NCBI RefSeq assembly: GCF_002904295.1 | Contig: NZ_PPHG01000084.1 | Location: forward strand, 21,925-85,924 | Direction of reading: 5' to 3' | Source of the DNA: Amycolatopsis sp. CA-128772 | Lineage (GTDB): Bacteria > Actinomycetota > Actinomycetes > Mycobacteriales > Pseudonocardiaceae | Length of the DNA stretch: 64,000 nucleotides | Shown here: one piece after another, positions 30,223 through 37,816 of the stretch | Numbering within the stretch: the stretch's first letter is position 1 | Layout of the letters: every line of letters starts with the position of its first letter | Program-made: the position numbers and the translations under genes | The notes under the pieces: model-generated | What the model was told of the DNA's origin: nothing | The model's database searches: none | What the model saw: only the letters and a program-made list of their open reading frames with translations

Positions 30223-30696
30223 TCAGTACGTCCCGCCGAGCTTGCCGTGGTCCCAGCTGACGACCTTGGTCGGGCGGAAGATCAGCCCGACGCGTTTGGC
30301 GGCCTGACCTGCGATGAAGGCCTGGAGCTCGGCCGGCGCCGGGTCACCCGGCTTGGCGCCGGAGTACCGCTGCATCAGCGCGGTGCCCATCCGGGTGACC
30401 TCGTCGACGTCCTCGACGAGCTCGACGGCGGCCTCGAACGAGACGCCGCGGAGCTTTTCGTAGCTGTCGCCGTCCTCGACGAGCACGGTCGCCTCCGGCA
30501 GGCGACGGAAGTTCTTCGCCTTCTGCGACGTGCCGTAGGTCCAGGTTGCGACGCCGTCCTCGTGCGGGAAGTACCAGAGCGGCGCGAGGTGCGGGCGGCC
30601 GTTCGGGCCGACGCTGGCGACGTTGATGACCTTCTGGCCCGCGAGGTACGCGCGGACTTCGTCCTCGGTCATCCGGATCTGGTCGCGACGGGACAT
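30223..30696 (-). CDS. PPOX class F420-dependent oxidoreductase / pyridoxamine-oxidase-like
   Basis: A 157-residue split-barrel protein: RMTEDEVRAYLAGQKVINVASVGPNGRPHLAPLWYFPHEDGVATWTYGTSQKAKNFRRLPEATVLVEDGD is the FMN/F420-binding half, with SQKAKNFRR as the family helix; the C-terminal half has EEx-like FIAGQAAKRVGLIFRPTKVVSWDHGKL. It starts two bases after the SDR stop, so it is in its operon. It may act on the same (ketone or sterol-like) substrate as its neighbours; this is inference. Confidence 0.88.
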   Translation of the reverse strand: MSRRDQIRMTEDEVRAYLAGQKVINVASVGPNGRPHLAPLWYFPHEDGVATWTYGTSQKAKNFRRLPEATVLVEDGDSYEKLRGVSFEAAVELVEDVDEVTRMGTALMQRYSGAKPGDPAPAELQAFIAGQAAKRVGLIFRPTKVVSWDHGKLGGTY

Positions 30697-30698
30697 CT

Positions 30699-31610
30699 TC
30701 ACCCCTTGGTGGCGGCCCGGCCGCCGTGGCCGGTGACCGCCGACTCGAACGCGCCGCGCGCCTCGATGTCGGCCAGCGCGGCCTTGTCCGCCGAAGGTAC
30801 CCGGCTGCGGGAGCCGATTTCGATCACCGGCGGCAGGAAGGCGCGGAACAGCTTGAGCCCGCCGACCCAGCGCGGCACGTGGATGGTCCGGGCGCGCTTG
30901 AGGATGCCGGCCTCGAGGTCGTCCAGGGCGACGTCGAGCGGGTAGGTCTTGCCGATCAGGCCGGGCATCGACGCGCGGAGCTTGCCGAACACCGGGTGCG
31001 CGTCGGCGCTCTCGACCAGGTCGGTGCGGATCCACGTCGGGTGCGCGACGCCGACCTTGACGCCCAGGTGGGCGACCTCGGCGCGGAGGCTGTTGGAGAA
31101 CGCCTCGACGCCGGCTTTCGCGGCGGAGTAGTTCGCCATGCCCGGCGCGTGCGTGATCGCGGCGAGGCTGGAGATGGCCAGCAGGTAGCCCTTGCGCTCG
31201 ATGACGTGCGGGAGCGTGACGCGGAACGTGCGCCAGACGCCGAGCAGGTCGACCTCGATCACCTTCTCGAACGCGGCCCGGTCGACCGAGCGGACGAAGC
31301 CCGCCGTCGCGATGCCGGCGTTCGCGATGACGATGTCGATCCCGCCGAAGTGTTCGACGACCCCCGTGGTCGCTTTTTCGAGGGCCTCCCAGCTGGTGAC
31401 GTCGGCTTCCCAGGCGTGCGCGTTGGGGCCGATCCGGTCGGCGACCTTCTTCTGCTCGTCGGCTTCGAGGCCGACGAGGGCGACCTTGGCGCCGCGGGCG
31501 GCCAGCCGTTCGGCCAGCCCGGCGCCGATGCCGCGGGCCGCGCCGGTGATCAGCACGACCTTGCCGTCGACCTTCTTGGTGCCGCTCAGCAGCGAAAACG
31601 GGTTGGCCAC
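30699..31610 (-). CDS. SDR family NAD(P)-dependent oxidoreductase
   Basis: A 303-residue short-chain dehydrogenase. Motifs: VVLITGAARGIGAGLAERL (TGxxxGIG, about residues 19-37), VIANAGIATAG, LAISSLAAITHAPGMANYSAAKAGVEAFS (catalytic Ser, Tyr and Lys). The C-terminal extension of about 60 residues (WVGGLKLFRAFLPPVIEI) resembles SDRs acting on lipophilic substrates in mycobacteria. First gene of the group SDR / PPOX / BVMO. A TTAC-N5-GTAA operator stands about 42 bases upstream. Confidence 0.92.
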   Translation of the reverse strand: MANPFSLLSGTKKVDGKVVLITGAARGIGAGLAERLAARGAKVALVGLEADEQKKVADRIGPNAHAWEADVTSWEALEKATTGVVEHFGGIDIVIANAGIATAGFVRSVDRAAFEKVIEVDLLGVWRTFRVTLPHVIERKGYLLAISSLAAITHAPGMANYSAAKAGVEAFSNSLRAEVAHLGVKVGVAHPTWIRTDLVESADAHPVFGKLRASMPGLIGKTYPLDVALDDLEAGILKRARTIHVPRWVGGLKLFRAFLPPVIEIGSRSRVPSADKAALADIEARGAFESAVTGHGGRAATKG

Positions 31611-31650
31611 GGTGCCCTCCTAGACGTCACTTGAGGGCACCGTACCCCAA

Positions 31651-31680
31651 CTTACCCGCAGTAAGCTACTCAGAAGTAGC
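31651..31680. promoter_or_regulatory. Dual inverted repeat upstream of the SDR gene
   Basis: CTTAC-CCGCA-GTAAG (31651-31665) adjoining GCTACT-CAGA-AGTAGC (31665-31680). It repeats the two-part layout seen at 30182-30211. The second part overlaps the end of the aldo-keto reductase gene and the dispersed palindrome that begins at 31672. Confidence 0.55.
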
Positions 31681-32592
31681 GTCACTTTCACGTGAAAGTG
31701 ACGCTACTTCTTCCGGAGTCAGCTCCAGGGAGACGGAGGCGGTCAGGTCGGCGAGCTGCTCGGGCGTCCGGGCGCTGGCGATCGGCGCGGCGACCGTCGG
31801 CTGCTGCCGCAGCCAGGCGAGCGCCACCGTGGCGACCGAAACGCCGTGCGCCTGCGCGGTTTCGTCCAGCGCGGCGAGCACGCGCTCGCCGTCGTTGTCC
31901 AAATAGGACGCGGCGCGGGCGGCACGCGGGCTGTCGCCGAGTTCGTCCTTCGTGCGGTACTTGCCGGTCAGGAACCCCTTCGCGAGGGCGAAGTACGGGA
32001 GGGTCGCGAGGCCCTCGCGGGCGACGATCGGGGCGAGGTCGCGCTCGTAGTCCCGCTCGACGAGGTTGTAGTGCGGCTGCAGCACGGCGTACCGCGCGAA
32101 CCCGTTCTCGTCCGAAATGGACAGTGCTTCGGCGAGCCGCTCGGCGGTGTGGTTGGACGCGCCGAGGTAGCGGACCTTGCCCGCGCGGACCAGGGTGTCG
32201 AACGCGCCCAGCGTCTCTTCGAGCGGGGTGTCCCGGTCGTCGATGTGGGCGTAGTAGAGGTCGATGTGGTCGGTCCCCAGGCGCCGCAGCGAGTCCTCGG
32301 CCGCCGCCTCGATGTTCTTCGCCGACAGCCCCGGCCGGCTCTGCCAGCCGCCGACCTTGGTCGCCACGACGAAGTCGTCCCGCCGGCCGCGCGCGGCCAG
32401 CCAGCTGCCGAGGATCTCCTCGGAACGACCGCCGCCGCCGTAGAGGTCGGCGGTGTCCACGAAGTTGCCGCCGGCCGCGGCGTAGGCGTCGAGCACGGCG
32501 TGCGACTGCGGCTCGTCGGCCGTCCAGCCGAAGACGTTGGCGCCGAGGTTGAGGCCGTAGACGTCGAGGTCGGTGTTGCCCAGCTTGGTCAT
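31666..32592 (-). CDS. Aldo/keto reductase
   Basis: A 308-residue NADPH-dependent TIM-barrel reductase. Catalytic tetrad: Asp and Tyr in NFVDTADLYGGGGRSEEILG, Lys in VVATKVGG and His in YYAHIDDRD; cofactor-binding segments include VRYLGASNHTAERL, LQPHYNLVER and PIASARTPEQLADL. It reduces aldehydes or ketones, substrate unknown. Its last 14 codons (about EVASLSRESDATSE) are encoded by a 40-base perfect palindrome, so the natural C-terminus appears to have been replaced or extended by a mobile palindromic element. It diverges from an LLM enzyme. Confidence 0.92.
   Translation of the reverse strand: MTKLGNTDLDVYGLNLGANVFGWTADEPQSHAVLDAYAAAGGNFVDTADLYGGGGRSEEILGSWLAARGRRDDFVVATKVGGWQSRPGLSAKNIEAAAEDSLRRLGTDHIDLYYAHIDDRDTPLEETLGAFDTLVRAGKVRYLGASNHTAERLAEALSISDENGFARYAVLQPHYNLVERDYERDLAPIVAREGLATLPYFALAKGFLTGKYRTKDELGDSPRAARAASYLDNDGERVLAALDETAQAHGVSVATVALAWLRQQPTVAAPIASARTPEQLADLTASVSLELTPEEVASLSRESDATSE
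31672..31711. repeat. Dispersed palindrome, copy 2 (end of the aldo/keto reductase gene)
   Basis: A 40-base perfect palindrome: AGAAGTAGCGTCACTTTCAC followed by its exact reverse complement. The core CACTTTCACGTGAAAGTG (31683-31700) matches the copies at 14041 and 34689. It encodes the C-terminal residues of the reductase and could also fold as a terminator hairpin. Confidence 0.9.
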
Positions 32593-32664
32593 GCTCCCGA
32601 CGTTAGTCTTCCCGTGTCGTGGCACCCGGGAGGAAAACCGGTACTTCGTGTGTTGAGGTGTTCT

Positions 32665-33486
32665 ATGGCTATCGAACTCGGCAAGCTTGGTATCTGGCGG
32701 CCCTACTCGGCCGTCGACGCGCAGTTCGCGGCGGAGGCGGAGAAGCTCGGCTACGGCGCGATCTGGCTCGGGGCGTCCCCGAGCGGGGACCTCGCCTACG
32801 TGGACGACCTCCTCGCGGCGACGGACCGCTTGGTCATCGCGACCGGCATCGTGAACATCTGGCAGGACGAGCCCGCGGACATCGCCCGCGTGTACGAACG
32901 GATCGTGGCCAAGTACCCGGACCGCTTCCTGCTCGGCGTCGGCGCGGGCCACCCCGAGGCGTCCAAGGAGTACAAGAAGCCGTACGCGGCCCTGGTCGAC
33001 TACCTCGACGGCCTGGACGCGGCGGGCGTCCCGGTGGCCGGCCGCGCCCTGGCGGCGCTCGGCCCGAAGGTCCTCCAGCTGGCCGGCGACCGGACGGCGG
33101 GCGCGCACCCGTACCTGACCACGCCGGAGCACACGCGGGGAGCTCGCGAGATCCTGGGCGATGGCAAGCTGCTGGCCCCGGAGCAGAAGGTGGTCCTCGG
33201 CACCGATGCCGCCGAGGCCCGCGCGATCGGCCGCAAGACCGTGAAGTTCTACCTGGGGCTGTCGAACTACGTCGCCAACCTGCGCAAACTCGGCTTCACG
33301 GACGAGGACGTCGAAGGCGAGGGCAGCGACCGCCTGGTCGACGCACTGGCCCTGCACGGCGACGCGGGCACGATCGCGACGGGCGTCCGTGCCCACCTGG
33401 AAGCGGGTGCCGACCACGTGAACATCCAGGTGCTGAACGAGGACCCGTGGCCGGCGTACCGCGCGCTGGCGTCCGAGCTGCTGTGA
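32665..33486 (+). CDS. LLM class F420-dependent oxidoreductase
   Basis: A 273-residue luciferase-like TIM-barrel protein: LGKLGIWRPYSAVDAQFAAEAEKLGYGAIWLG, LAATDRLVIATGIVNIW, RFLLGVGAGHPEA (cofactor loop), GDRTAGAHPYLTTPEHTRGAREIL and GADHVNIQVL. These match the actinobacterial F420 subfamily of about 280 residues (TIGR03620-like). The ATG lies in a TTCTATGG context after TTGAGGTG. It likely reduces or oxidises an unknown metabolite with F420. A strong hairpin terminator follows the stop. Confidence 0.92.
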   Translation: MAIELGKLGIWRPYSAVDAQFAAEAEKLGYGAIWLGASPSGDLAYVDDLLAATDRLVIATGIVNIWQDEPADIARVYERIVAKYPDRFLLGVGAGHPEASKEYKKPYAALVDYLDGLDAAGVPVAGRALAALGPKVLQLAGDRTAGAHPYLTTPEHTRGAREILGDGKLLAPEQKVVLGTDAAEARAIGRKTVKFYLGLSNYVANLRKLGFTDEDVEGEGSDRLVDALALHGDAGTIATGVRAHLEAGADHVNIQVLNEDPWPAYRALASELL

Positions 33487-33490
33487 CGTC

Positions 33491-33523
33491 CGTCCGGCCG
33501 CCGGCGCGCCCGGCGGCCGGACG
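33491..33523 (+). terminator. Hairpin terminator after the LLM gene
   Basis: Perfect 14-base stem CGTCCGGCCGCCGG / CCGGCGGCCGGACG with loop CGCGC, five bases after the stop codon, followed by CCTCCTTCT. Typical of GC-rich actinomycete terminators with poor U-tracts. Confidence 0.75.
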
Positions 33524-33637
33524 CCTCCTTCTGAACCGATCCGACGTGCGGGAAAGTTTCTGTGCGGGGACCGGTGTGCGGCGGCGGCACACCTCGTACG
33601 ATGCGGTCGGACCACCCTGTGCCAAGGAGGAGTAACG

Positions 33638-34669
33638 ATGCCCATCGCCACCCCCGAGGTCTACGCGGAGATGCTCGACCGGGCCAAGGCGAACGAGTTC
33701 GCCTACCCGGCCATCAACGTGACCTCGTCCGAGACCGTGAACGCCGCCATCCGCGGGTTCGCCGAGGCGGAGAGCGACGGCATCATCCAGTTCTCCACCG
33801 GCGGTGCGGAGTTCGCGTCCGGCCAGAAGGTCAAGGACATGGTCGTCGGCGCGACCGCGCTGGCGGAGTTCGCGCAGGTCGTGGCGGCGCACTACGACGT
33901 CAACGTCGCGCTGCACACCGACCACTGCCCGAAGGACAAGCTGGACGGGTTCGTCCGCCCGCTGATCGAGATCTCGGCCGAGCGCGTCAAGAACGGCCAG
34001 AACCCGCTGTTCCAGTCCCACATGTGGGACGGCTCGGCGATCGACCTCGACGAGAACCTCGAGATCGCGGCGGAGCTGCTGGCCAAGACGGCGGCGGCGA
34101 AGATCATCCTCGAGGTCGAGATCGGCGTCGTCGGCGGCGAGGAAGACGGCGTCGAGGCGGAGATCAACGAGAAGCTGTACACCGCCGAAGGCGACTTCCT
34201 GAAGACGATCGACGCGCTGGGCGCGGGCGACCGCGGCCGCTACCTGCTGGCGGCGACGTTCGGCAACGTCCACGGCGTGTACAAGCCGGGCAACGTGAAG
34301 CTCCGCCCGGACGTCCTGAAGGGCGGCCAGGAGGCGGCGGCGAAGAAGCTGGGCCTGTCCGAGGGCTCGAAGCCGTTCGAACTGGTCTTCCACGGCGGCT
34401 CGGGCTCGCTTCCGGAGGAGATCCGCGAGGCGGTGTCGTACGGCGTGGTGAAGATGAACGTCGACACGGACACGCAGTACGCGTTCACCCGCCCGATCGT
34501 GGACCACTTCTTCAAGAACTACGACGGCGTCCTGAAGATCGACGGCGAGGTCGGCAACAAGAAGGTCTACGACCCCCGCTCGTACCTGAAGGCCGCGGAG
34601 GCAGGCATGGCGGCCCGGGTCGTCGAGGCGTGCCAGGCGCTGGGCTCGGCGGGCACGAAGCTCAAGTAG
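33638..34669 (+). CDS. fba: Class II fructose-bisphosphate aldolase
   Basis: A 343-residue zinc-dependent aldolase that cleaves fructose 1,6-bisphosphate into dihydroxyacetone phosphate and glyceraldehyde 3-phosphate in glycolysis and gluconeogenesis. Zinc and catalytic residues are in NVALHTDHCPK (Asp/His), ILEVEIGVVGGEEDGVE, LAATFGNVHGVYKPG (His) and FHGGSGS (His); VKMNVDTDTQYAF closes the active site. Length is normal for the class IIA group. ATG preceded by AAGGAGGAG. A hairpin terminator follows at 34677. Housekeeping gene, normal codon use. Confidence 0.97.
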   Translation: MPIATPEVYAEMLDRAKANEFAYPAINVTSSETVNAAIRGFAEAESDGIIQFSTGGAEFASGQKVKDMVVGATALAEFAQVVAAHYDVNVALHTDHCPKDKLDGFVRPLIEISAERVKNGQNPLFQSHMWDGSAIDLDENLEIAAELLAKTAAAKIILEVEIGVVGGEEDGVEAEINEKLYTAEGDFLKTIDALGAGDRGRYLLAATFGNVHGVYKPGNVKLRPDVLKGGQEAAAKKLGLSEGSKPFELVFHGGSGSLPEEIREAVSYGVVKMNVDTDTQYAFTRPIVDHFFKNYDGVLKIDGEVGNKKVYDPRSYLKAAEAGMAARVVEACQALGSAGTKLK

Positions 34670-34676
34670 TCACGCG

Positions 34677-34717
34677 CGAAGGGGCGGCACTTTCACGTGG
34701 AAGTGCCGCCCCCTTCG
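34677..34717. terminator. Terminator hairpin carrying dispersed palindrome, copy 3
   Basis: Stem CGAAGGGGCGGCACTT paired with AAGTGCCGCCCCCTTCG (one bulged C) around TCACGTGG. The centre CACTTTCACGTGGAAGTG differs by one base from the palindrome at 14041 and 31683. It lies between convergent genes, 8 bases after fba and 14 bases before the end of the HIRAN gene, so it can serve both. Confidence 0.8.
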
Positions 34718-34730
34718 TCGGGTTCGGGCC

Positions 34731-35777
34731 TTAACTCTTGCTACGGGGAACGCGTTCGGGGTCGCGTGGCATTCGCAGCTCGACCTCGACTCCCTTCGCG
34801 GTCCGCGTCGTGTACGCCTCACAGGTGACGGTGAGATCCTTCTTCAGGAGGTCTTCGACGAGCTCGCCGTAACGCTGCGTCATCGCATGGGTCAGCTGGC
34901 CCACCGGCCTGCCGCCGAGACGGACTTCGATGGCTCGTTGCCCTTCGTGCTTTCCGCTTCGGATCGAGCAGAAACCCAACGACGCGACGACCTCCCGGAA
35001 GTCCTGCTTTCCCTTCGGGGCGAAGGCACGGAGAGCATCTTGGTGTTCTTCTTCCTTGGTCACCGTGCACGACCAGTCGTTCTGCAGCAGGACCTCGCTG
35101 CCCGTCGTTTCGGCGATGATCAAGCTTTCGGGGTTGCTTCGCGCGCGCAGTTCGTGCGGTCGCACGACGTGAAGGTAGATCCCGTAGTGCTTTTCCCCGC
35201 CGCCGGTGATCCGTGCGGGGCAGGTTCCGAGGGCTCCTTCGGCCTTCAGCTTGAGCAGTTCGGGCTGGTAGTCCTCCGCCCAGCTGCTGGACAGGTAGCC
35301 GACCTTCAACGACCGGTTCCCGACCAGTACGTCGACTCGGACCGCGTGTTCGTCCCAGGGGTTCTCCGGCTCCGGGACCAGCACGGCGACCGCGGCGAGG
35401 TGGTCGTCGAAGGTCGTACCGCTCGCCTTGCCGCCGGCGACCAGCCTGAGCGCTTCCTGGTAGTAGCTCTCGCCGACGACGTTGAGCCGACCGTCGTCGG
35501 GCAGGGGAACGAGGCGGAGGCGCACCTCGCTGAACCGCGGTGGCTGCGAACCGCTGTATTCGTCCTCGAGCTCTGCCGGGTCAGCCCTCGTGCCAGTCGT
35601 GCGGAGCGGACGACTGACAGCAGGCGGCAGGAGTGGTGCCCGCCGCTCGGCAGCGGGAACGCCCACCCGCGTCTGCTCCGCGACCCCGATCGCCGGACCG
35701 GGCTGCGATCCGCCGGCCGGCTGGAGGCCGGGACTTTGCCGGCGAAGAGCCTTACTTCTCCGCGAGAACGGCCACAT
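34731..35777 (-). CDS. Stand-alone HIRAN-domain-like protein
   Basis: A 348-residue soluble protein. Residues about 1-95 are proline/arginine-rich and disordered-looking. Residues about 99-193 resemble a HIRAN domain: NVVGESYYQEALRLV, AVLVPEPENPWDEHAVRV (the conserved P-x-N-P-x-D-x-x-A-V-x-V) and LKVGYLSSSWAEDYQPEL. A second, weaker repeat is at about 265-335 (SIRSGKHEGQRAIEVRLGGRPVGQLT). HIRAN domains bind DNA ends in Rad5/HLTF helicases, but no helicase or nuclease domain is present. It stands alone between convergent fba and an unrelated gene; the role is unknown. Confidence 0.7.
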   Translation of the reverse strand: MWPFSRRSKALRRQSPGLQPAGGSQPGPAIGVAEQTRVGVPAAERRAPLLPPAVSRPLRTTGTRADPAELEDEYSGSQPPRFSEVRLRLVPLPDDGRLNVVGESYYQEALRLVAGGKASGTTFDDHLAAVAVLVPEPENPWDEHAVRVDVLVGNRSLKVGYLSSSWAEDYQPELLKLKAEGALGTCPARITGGGEKHYGIYLHVVRPHELRARSNPESLIIAETTGSEVLLQNDWSCTVTKEEEHQDALRAFAPKGKQDFREVVASLGFCSIRSGKHEGQRAIEVRLGGRPVGQLTHAMTQRYGELVEDLLKKDLTVTCEAYTTRTAKGVEVELRMPRDPERVPRSKS

Positions 35778-35895
35778 GGCAGCTTCCTTCGATGTAGGCG
35801 CAGTGGATCATTCGCACACCGAAGTCGCCGTGGGGTAGACCGTTGTTACGTAGAGCAATATTCGCGTCGGAAGAGTGATGCGAAGCAGAGATGGT

Positions 35896-37089
35896 TCAGA
35901 CCGTTTCGGGCACCACGCGCCGCGCCGGCCACCGGCGGGCAGCCGGGCCGGCCGCCGCCCACAGCACGAACACCCCGCCCAGCACCACCAAAGCCGTCCA
36001 GTACGCCACCGGTGGCGCCGACTCCGTGTGCGCGTCGCCCAGAACCCACGGCCGGAACTGCGACTGCACCCACAGCGCGCCGTAGCCGAACGCCGTCACC
36101 AGGAGCGCCCCTGCGCCCGCTCGAAGGACGCCCGAGCTCATTGCGAACGCCAGGTCCACCGCCAGGCCCACGAACAGCAGGTAGAACGGCACCGTCGACA
36201 CCGGGAACCCCAGCCCGAGCAGCAGCGGCCACATCACCGAGCGGTAAGCGACGTAGGCCAGCGCCACGAACGAAGCCGACCACCGGCGGCCCAGGGTCTG
36301 CCGGGCCATGGCCAGGATCAGCGCCGACACCCCGATGCCCCACAGCGGGTACACCCACTCCGGGATCGGCATCGTGAAGTGCAGCACCGCCGTCCGGTCG
36401 ACCGGGTGGCCGATCTGGTTGGCCGCGAAGTCCAGCAGGGACTTCTCCGCCTCCGGCTCGCCGCGCTCCCAGGCACGCAGGCCCAGGATGCCGTACTCCT
36501 GCTGGCCGTTCGGGAAGAACGTGTTCTCCAGGAAGAACGCCCACAGCCCGAGCAGCACGCCCGTCCGGAAGCGGCCGGGCGGGGACAGCCGGAGCCAGCC
36601 CAGCAGCACGCCCGCCTGCATGATGCCGGTGCCCAGGTAGAGCATCATGTGGGACGGGCTCCACGCGGTCAGGTCCAGGCCGTTGACGCGGTGGTTGATC
36701 ACGTCCAGCGGGGCCGCCACCAGGAACGTCAGCAGGCCGATCTGCATCAGCCGCAGCGACGTCTTGTCGGCGCCGAGACCCGTGTAGCTGTGGATCGCCA
36801 CCAGCACCACGATGATCACCGTGCCGACGGTGTTGATCAGGTGCGGGGGTGCCAGGTCGTCGCGCAGCCACATGAAGTGCCACGACATGTCCCACGACGA
36901 GCCCAGCAGCTTGAACGCGAACGCCGCCAGCCACATCCCGTAGCAGAAGCGGAGCACCCAGTCCGGGGTCGGCTGCCCGGGGGCGCCGCGGTGCCAGTGC
37001 CGCGTGAAGAACAGCCGCGTCTTGCCAATCGGACTGCGCGGGATCACGTCCACCGGGACGTCGACTGCCTTGGCCATGCCGGACATCAT
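35896..37089 (-). CDS. Polytopic membrane protein of unknown function
   Basis: A 397-residue protein with about ten hydrophobic segments (for example LINTVGTVIIVVLVAIHSYTG, LMQIGLLTFLVAAPLDVINH, MMLYLGTGIMQAGVLLGWLRL, VALAYVAYRSVMWPLLLG and WTALVVLGGVFVLWAAAG). Histidines and tryptophans cluster in WDMSWHFMWLRDDLAPPH, DVINHRVNG and AWSPSHMMLYLG, which could be haem or metal ligands. ATG 37089 is the first start; ATG 37077 is an alternative. I do not recognise the family with certainty. It diverges from a small membrane peptide and the DUF3151 gene. Confidence 0.75.
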   Translation of the reverse strand: MMSGMAKAVDVPVDVIPRSPIGKTRLFFTRHWHRGAPGQPTPDWVLRFCYGMWLAAFAFKLLGSSWDMSWHFMWLRDDLAPPHLINTVGTVIIVVLVAIHSYTGLGADKTSLRLMQIGLLTFLVAAPLDVINHRVNGLDLTAWSPSHMMLYLGTGIMQAGVLLGWLRLSPPGRFRTGVLLGLWAFFLENTFFPNGQQEYGILGLRAWERGEPEAEKSLLDFAANQIGHPVDRTAVLHFTMPIPEWVYPLWGIGVSALILAMARQTLGRRWSASFVALAYVAYRSVMWPLLLGLGFPVSTVPFYLLFVGLAVDLAFAMSSGVLRAGAGALLVTAFGYGALWVQSQFRPWVLGDAHTESAPPVAYWTALVVLGGVFVLWAAAGPAARRWPARRVVPETV

Positions 37090-37260
37090 GGCCGGTCATG
37101 GTCACGAGTGGGCCAAGACCGTGGCAAAGCACGCGAAAATCGGGGTTCCCCCTGCCTTCTTCCCCACCACCACCCTCAACGGAGGCGCTTCGCGCCCGGG
37201 TTCACCCCTACGGGTGGCGGACTTGCAATCGGCGGCGACGGCTTGGCATGGTGTCGCGCC

Positions 37261-37347
37261 ATGATGCCGAAACGAGTTGTCGCGGGCGTGCTCGTCGCCG
37301 CCCTGCTGCTGGCCGGAGCCGGGGTGCTGGGGAGCCTCTTCCTGTAG
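37261..37347 (+). CDS. Possible 28-residue membrane peptide
   Basis: MMPKRVVAGVLVAALLLAGAGVLGSLFL: a basic start and one hydrophobic segment, then TAG. It begins 17 bases before a same-strand DUF3151 gene. The frame uses G/C-rich third positions. No clear ribosome site. Could be a real small membrane protein like those often missed in annotation, or chance. Confidence 0.35.
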   Translation: MMPKRVVAGVLVAALLLAGAGVLGSLFL

Positions 37348-37363
37348 AGGCACAATGGGCGGC

Positions 37364-37774
37364 ATGACGCACAACCTGCTCGGCCCCGAGCCGACGCTGC
37401 TGCCCGAGCACACCGCCGCCCAGGCCGCGCTCGACGCCGGGACCGACCCGGCCACCGTCGCCGCCGAACACCCGGACTACAGCGAGGCGTGGGCCTCGCT
37501 GGCCGAGAACGCCTTCGACGCGGGTGAGACCGTCGCCGCGTACGCCTACGCCCGGACCGGCTACCACCGGGGCCTCGACCAGCTGCGCCGCGCGGGCTGG
37601 AAGGGCTTCGGCCCGGTGCCCTGGTCGCACCGCCCCAACCAGGGCTTCCTCCGCGCCCTCGCCGTCCTGGGCAAGGCCGCCGGCAAGATCGGCGAGACCG
37701 AGGAGTACGACCGCTGCCGGACCTTCCTCGCCGACTCCGACCCCGCCGCCGCGGAAGCCACCGGCCTGAAGTGA
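37364..37774 (+). CDS. DUF3151 domain-containing protein
   Basis: A 136-residue protein that begins MTHNLLGPEPTLLPEH, the usual start of actinobacterial DUF3151 proteins, and contains HPDYSEAWASLAENAFDAG, VAAYAYARTGYHRGLDQLRRAGWKGFGPVPW and EEYDRCRTFLADSDP. It is all-helical and tetratricopeptide-like. The family is highly conserved in actinomycetes, but its function is unknown. The start is set by family conservation; an upstream frame extension lacks it. A hairpin terminator follows. Confidence 0.94.
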   Translation: MTHNLLGPEPTLLPEHTAAQAALDAGTDPATVAAEHPDYSEAWASLAENAFDAGETVAAYAYARTGYHRGLDQLRRAGWKGFGPVPWSHRPNQGFLRALAVLGKAAGKIGETEEYDRCRTFLADSDPAAAEATGLK

Positions 37775-37781
37775 CGCCGCA

Positions 37782-37807
37782 GGCCCGGGACCGCCCGGTC
37801 CCGGGCC
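37782..37807. terminator. Bidirectional hairpin between DUF3151 and lipase genes
   Basis: Perfect 11-base stem GGCCCGGGACC / GGTCCCGGGCC, loop GCCC, between convergent stops at 37774 and 37817. Confidence 0.75.
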
Positions 37808-37816
37808 CGCCGCCGG

